Positions 6,876 through 8,928 of a stretch of 8,928 nucleotides of DNA are shown one piece after another. The translations under genes and the position numbers were made by a program. The stretch comes from Clostridium fallax (lineage in GTDB: Bacteria > Bacillota > Clostridia > Clostridiales > Clostridiaceae). The notes under the pieces are model-generated. The model made no database searches and had not been told where the DNA came from. It was given only the letters and a program-made list of their open reading frames with translations. The DNA lies in assembly GCF_900129365.1 (NCBI RefSeq), contig NZ_FQVM01000044.1, forward strand, positions 1-8,928. Reading direction: 5' to 3'. Position 1 is the stretch's first letter, and every line of letters begins with the position of its first letter.

Positions 6876-7170
6876 ATTCTTCCTCCTAAAAACAATATAA
6901 CCTTTACATTAAATAAAGATTTAAAACTTTGCAATTTGATAATAAGTATTTATTTCTATACCATATTAATATATTACAATATATTATAGTTTTTCTAAAG
7001 TAGTTTTATTATATTTTTCTTTAAATTGCTACTTAATAATTAAGTCTACTAAATTTAGGAAAACCTTTACACATTTCTGTTATTATTATATAATTATAAG
7101 GCAACCCTTTATGATAATTATAAATATAAATTACTTAATATTATATAATGAAAGGTTTAGGTGATAACTT
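6876..7170. other. Divergent intergenic region between the GH1 and cytidine deaminase genes
   Basis: These 295 bases carry the start signals of two divergent genes. The glycosidase side has AGGAGG at 6887-6882, but only a poor promoter candidate (TTGCAA at 6934-6929, TAATGT at 6911-6906). The deaminase side has a good promoter at 7066-7094. TGTAAAGGTT occurs twice on the minus strand (6907-6898 and 7071-7062), both resembling half of a catabolite-response site. No LicT-type antiterminator sequence was seen. Confidence 0.5.
7066..7094 (+). promoter_or_regulatory. Promoter of the cytidine deaminase gene
   Basis: TTTACA (7066-7071) and a perfect TATAAT (7089-7094) are separated by 17 bp. Transcription would begin near 7101, leaving a leader of about 70 bases. 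The leader has a loose inverted repeat (AACCCTTT near 7104, AAAGGTTT at 7151-7158) that reaches close to the ribosome site AGGTGAT at 7159-7165. A regulatory role is possible but not shown. Confidence 0.7.
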
Positions 7171-7593
7171 ATGATAAATGAAAAATTATTAATAGAAAAA
7201 GCTTTTGAAGCTCAAAAATTTTCTTACGCACCATATTCTGGCTTCAATGTAGGCGCTGCCCTACTTGGAACAAATGGTAAAATATATGAAGGTTGTAATA
7301 TAGAAAATGCATCTTTTACTCCAACTAACTGTGCTGAAAGAACAGCATTTTTTAAAGCGGTTTCAGAAGGACAACTTGAATTTTCAGCTATTGTTATAGT
7401 AGGAAATAAAAGCGGAGTAAAACAAGGAGAAGGCGAATATTGTGCCCCTTGTGGAGTATGTAGACAAGTAATGTCAGAATTCTGCGATCCTGATACTTTT
7501 AAAATCTATTTAGCTAAAAGTGTAGATGATTATAAAGTATATACCTTAAAAGAAATTCTTCCATTAGGATTTACTTCAAAAGATTTGAAATAA
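7171..7593 (+). CDS. cdd: Cytidine deaminase
   Basis: This 140-residue cytoplasmic enzyme of pyrimidine salvage deaminates cytidine and deoxycytidine to uridine and deoxyuridine. It has the zinc-site motif CAE (C54, with the proton-shuttling E56) and PCGVCRQ (C94, C97), giving the three-cysteine zinc site of the short tetrameric class, as in Bacillus subtilis Cdd. Substrate-binding positions are also seen in FNVGAA (25-30) and NIENASF (43-49). The length is normal. The ATG at 7171 follows AGGTGAT with a five-base gap. It is transcribed from its own promoter and ends at a strong hairpin, so it appears to be a single-gene unit rather than part of the salvage or era clusters seen in other Firmicutes. 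Confidence 0.97.
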   Translation: MINEKLLIEKAFEAQKFSYAPYSGFNVGAALLGTNGKIYEGCNIENASFTPTNCAERTAFFKAVSEGQLEFSAIVIVGNKSGVKQGEGEYCAPCGVCRQVMSEFCDPDTFKIYLAKSVDDYKVYTLKEILPLGFTSKDLK

Positions 7594-7600
7594 TTAATAG

Positions 7601-7637
7601 GAGGCTTCAAATAATGAATTTCATTATTTGAAGCCTC
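7601..7637. terminator. 18-bp perfect hairpin after cdd
   Basis: GAGGCTTCAAATAATGAA (7601-7618) and TTCATTATTTGAAGCCTC (7620-7637) are exact complements around a single base, and a G-T and an A-T pair can extend the stem. The hairpin begins seven bases after the cdd stop, so it most likely ends or protects that transcript. It has no run of T on either side (TTATACTTC on the plus strand, CTATTAATT on the minus), which is unusual for an intrinsic terminator. Confidence 0.65.
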
Positions 7638-7913
7638 TTATACTTCATAATATCTTTACATTTTCCTACTAAATTTAATCTTAAATAAATAGAATTCTAT
7701 AAATTTATATAAAACTCTTAAATCTTCTTTAATTTTATAAATAGAAGCTTAAAATACCCTATTTATAAATATCTTAATTTAGAATTGAATAATATAATAA
7801 ATTTACTAAGTATATTATAAAACTTCTTCTATTTAGAATTATGAATTTAATCGTCAGTAAAAGCACTCTGAATATGTTACCTCTATGTTATCAAATTTTA
7901 AAACTTATTTAAT
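7638..7913. other. AT-rich intergenic region, no gene seen
   Basis: About 275 bases with stops in all frames. It contains an AT-only inverted repeat (TTTATAAATA near 7735 and TATTTATAAA near 7760) and two copies of ATTTAGAATT (near 7779 and 7830). I assign no function to these. Confidence 0.45.
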
Positions 7914-7940
7914 TTGAATTTTTATCTATATATGTATAAT
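7914..7940 (+). promoter_or_regulatory. Possible promoter of the YjgB-like lipoprotein gene
   Basis: A perfect TATAAT lies at 7935-7940, immediately preceded by TG. TTGAAT at 7914-7919 could be the -35, but the spacer is short at 15 bp. Transcription would start near 7947, just ahead of the AGGAG ribosome site at 7958-7962. Confidence 0.45.
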
Positions 7941-7970
7941 GGAATTAAATTTACAAAAGGAGTGTTTGAA

Positions 7971-8663
7971 ATGAAAAAATTAATATTATCTTTCTTGATA
8001 ATTATAAGTTCTTCTTCAATACTTTTAGGATGCAATAATTTAACCAAAGATAAAAATAATAATTTAACTCCAAAGAAAAATACTTCTTCAAATGAAAAAT
8101 CTAAAAATACTAAAGCAAATACTAAAAATGACCTAAAAAATACAACCGATAAATATAACTCTGATAATAATATATCTTCCTCTAGAAAAGAAAATTTAGA
8201 TAATAATTCAATAGCATTATTAAATAATATAAAATCTTCTGCAAATAAAGGTCAGATTATTAACTCAAGTTTCAAAATAGGTGAATCAATAGATAGCGTT
8301 ACTTCAAAATTAGGCAGTCCAACTAGTGAAACCTATGTCCCAAATGCTAAAGGTGATTATTTCACTTTTAAATCTTATAATATAGCCCTTGGTTGTAATA
8401 AAGGAAATCAAATATTTGAAATCCGTTCCTTTGATAAACAATTAAAAGAATTAAATTCTACTATAGTTAAAATTTTTTTTGGAACATCAGATTATAATGC
8501 AACTACAAAAGAAAATGAAAAAATTTTAGGTTATAAAACAAATAAAAATTATAAAATTTTATTTGTTTTCGATTTAAATACTAATAAATTGAAACATTAC
8601 TCTGTTTTAAACACTGAATTAACTAAAAACTCTATGTCTGGTGATTTAGGACGTAGTTGGTAA
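7971..8663 (+). CDS. YjgB-like (DUF4309) lipoprotein
   Basis: This 230-residue predicted surface lipoprotein has an N-terminal type II signal peptide (MKKLILSFLIIISSSS) ending in the lipobox ILLGC, with C21 as the lipidated cysteine. Residues about 22-80 are a low-complexity Asn/Lys/Ser/Thr linker. The C-terminal domain (about 81-230) resembles B. subtilis YjgB (DUF4309): ALLNNIKSSANKGQIIN, SVTSKLGSPTSETYV, KGDYFTF, NKGNQIFEIRSFD, KILFVFDLN, and the ending HYSVL...SMSGDLGRSW. The molecular function of this family is not known to me. The ATG at 7971 is chosen for AGGAG eight bases upstream and for the signal peptide; a TTG at 7914 would give an improbable extension. It stands alone, and no clear terminator follows. 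Confidence 0.87.
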   Translation: MKKLILSFLIIISSSSILLGCNNLTKDKNNNLTPKKNTSSNEKSKNTKANTKNDLKNTTDKYNSDNNISSSRKENLDNNSIALLNNIKSSANKGQIINSSFKIGESIDSVTSKLGSPTSETYVPNAKGDYFTFKSYNIALGCNKGNQIFEIRSFDKQLKELNSTIVKIFFGTSDYNATTKENEKILGYKTNKNYKILFVFDLNTNKLKHYSVLNTELTKNSMSGDLGRSW

Positions 8664-8809
8664 TATTATAATCTCATTAAAATATAAATATACTTATTTT
8701 TACTATATGTTTTCTTTATATATTATAAGAATTAATTATTAATTACCTTATTACGTCTATAAAGTAATACTTTTTATTTATAAATACATATATAAATTTA
8801 TACAAAAAT
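8664..8809. other. AT-rich spacer between the lipoprotein gene and the tRNA terminator
   Basis: This spacer lies between converging transcripts and holds no gene. A short palindrome AAAGTAATACTTT followed by TTATTTAT (8761-8781) is the only terminator-like sequence for the lipoprotein gene, and its loop would be very small. Confidence 0.4.
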
Positions 8810-8836
8810 AAGAGTTACAAGATTTTTGTAACTCTT
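8810..8836 (-). terminator. Rho-independent terminator of the minus-strand tRNA
   Basis: AAGAGTTACA (8810-8819) and TGTAACTCTT (8827-8836) form a 10-bp perfect stem with a seven-base loop. On the minus strand the stem is followed by ATTTTTGTA. It begins five bases past the tRNA CCA end and is therefore the tRNA's own terminator. It may also stop plus-strand transcription from the lipoprotein gene, though it lacks a T run on that side. Confidence 0.85.
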
Positions 8837-8841
8837 GAAAT

Positions 8842-8884
8842 TGGTACACCCAACAGGAGTCGAACCTGCGACCTTTGGATTCGA
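8842..8884 (-). tRNA. 3' fragment of a tRNA, probably tRNA-Arg (TCG anticodon), 5' half missing
   Basis: On the minus strand this reads as the 3' half of a tRNA: anticodon TCG followed by AA, the anticodon-stem 3' strand TCCAA, variable loop AGGTC, T-arm GCAGG-TTCGACT-CCTGT, acceptor strand TGGGTGT, discriminator A, and an encoded CCA. Beyond position 8884 the sequence stops matching: base 33 is A instead of the invariant T, and the next 43 bases contain no TTGGA stem, D-arm or acceptor strand. The remaining 33 bases of a normal tRNA would have fitted in the window, so this is not a window-edge cut. The Arg assignment rests on TCG being the anticodon and is moderate. Confidence 0.8.
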
Positions 8885-8928
8885 TTAGTATAAATTTAAG
8901 TTAGTTTGATATAACCTTCTAAGTCTAG
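8885..8928. mobile_element. Possible end of an element integrated in the tRNA gene
   Basis: This is inferred only from position. The sequence is AT-rich and non-tRNA, and it replaces the expected 5' half of the tRNA. It could be the first bases of a prophage, integrative element or island, or the 3' end of a tRNA intron. No coding sequence is visible in 44 bases. Confidence 0.35.

Noticed and set aside
6906..6934. TTGCAA-17-TAATGT as the glycosidase promoter
   Set aside because: The spacing is right, but only 4/6 and 3/6 bases match consensus, too weak to list as a feature.
7148..7174. Eight-codon leader peptide overlapping the cdd start by ATGA
   Set aside because: The frame is real, but it has no ribosome site and could easily occur by chance.
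7914..7970. TTG start for the lipoprotein
   Set aside because: It would place 19 residues before a textbook lipoprotein signal peptide, and it overlaps the probable promoter.
8885..8928. A normal tRNA merely cut by the window edge
   Set aside because: Forty-four bases remain after the break, enough for the missing 33 bases of the tRNA, and they do not match a D-arm, the anticodon-stem partner or the acceptor strand.

Overview
The window is AT-rich, low-GC Firmicute DNA and is most likely from Clostridium sensu stricto. The evidence is a 16S rRNA 5' end of clostridial type, AT-rich codons, strong purine-rich ribosome sites and the families present (GntP permease, LtaS-like sulfatase, GH1 phospho-glycosidase, YjgB lipoprotein). 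The species cannot be fixed from this sequence.

Layout. Positions 1-48 are the first bases of a 16S rRNA gene on the minus strand. Its leader and a TTGACA-17-TAAGAT promoter follow at 49-208, with duplicated promoter-like sequence. Positions 300-1030 are very AT-rich and hold no gene. A GntP-family permease (1107-2363, +) has its own promoter and terminator. It converges on an unrecognised 196-codon gene (2404-2994, -). Upstream of that, on the same strand, are an LtaS-like phosphoglycerol transferase/sulfatase (3121-5121, -, GTG start) and a GH1 6-phospho-beta-glycosidase (5466-6875, -). Divergent from the latter is cytidine deaminase (7171-7593, +), which ends in a long perfect hairpin. A YjgB-like (DUF4309) lipoprotein follows (7971-8663, +). 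At the right edge are a minus-strand terminator (8810-8836) and the 3' half of a tRNA, probably Arg (8842-8884, -), whose 5' half is missing.

How the genes fit together. Almost every gene looks like a single-gene transcription unit; hairpins or gaps of about 300 bp separate them. The contents are household and envelope functions: uptake of an organic acid, hydrolysis of a phosphorylated beta-glycoside, pyrimidine salvage, lipoteichoic-acid-type polymer synthesis and a surface lipoprotein. I do not see a defence system, CRISPR array, toxin-antitoxin pair or insertion sequence.

The most notable structure is the broken tRNA. It starts at the anticodon and keeps its 3' end and terminator, which is the usual footprint of an element integrated into a tRNA gene. 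If so, positions 1-8841 are the chromosomal flank and an integrated element (or, less likely, a tRNA intron) begins at about 8885 and runs out of the window. Other points worth a look are the orphan gene that begins 12 bases after a 15-bp perfect hairpin, the TIG-like tail on the LtaS-like protein, and the rRNA promoter duplication.
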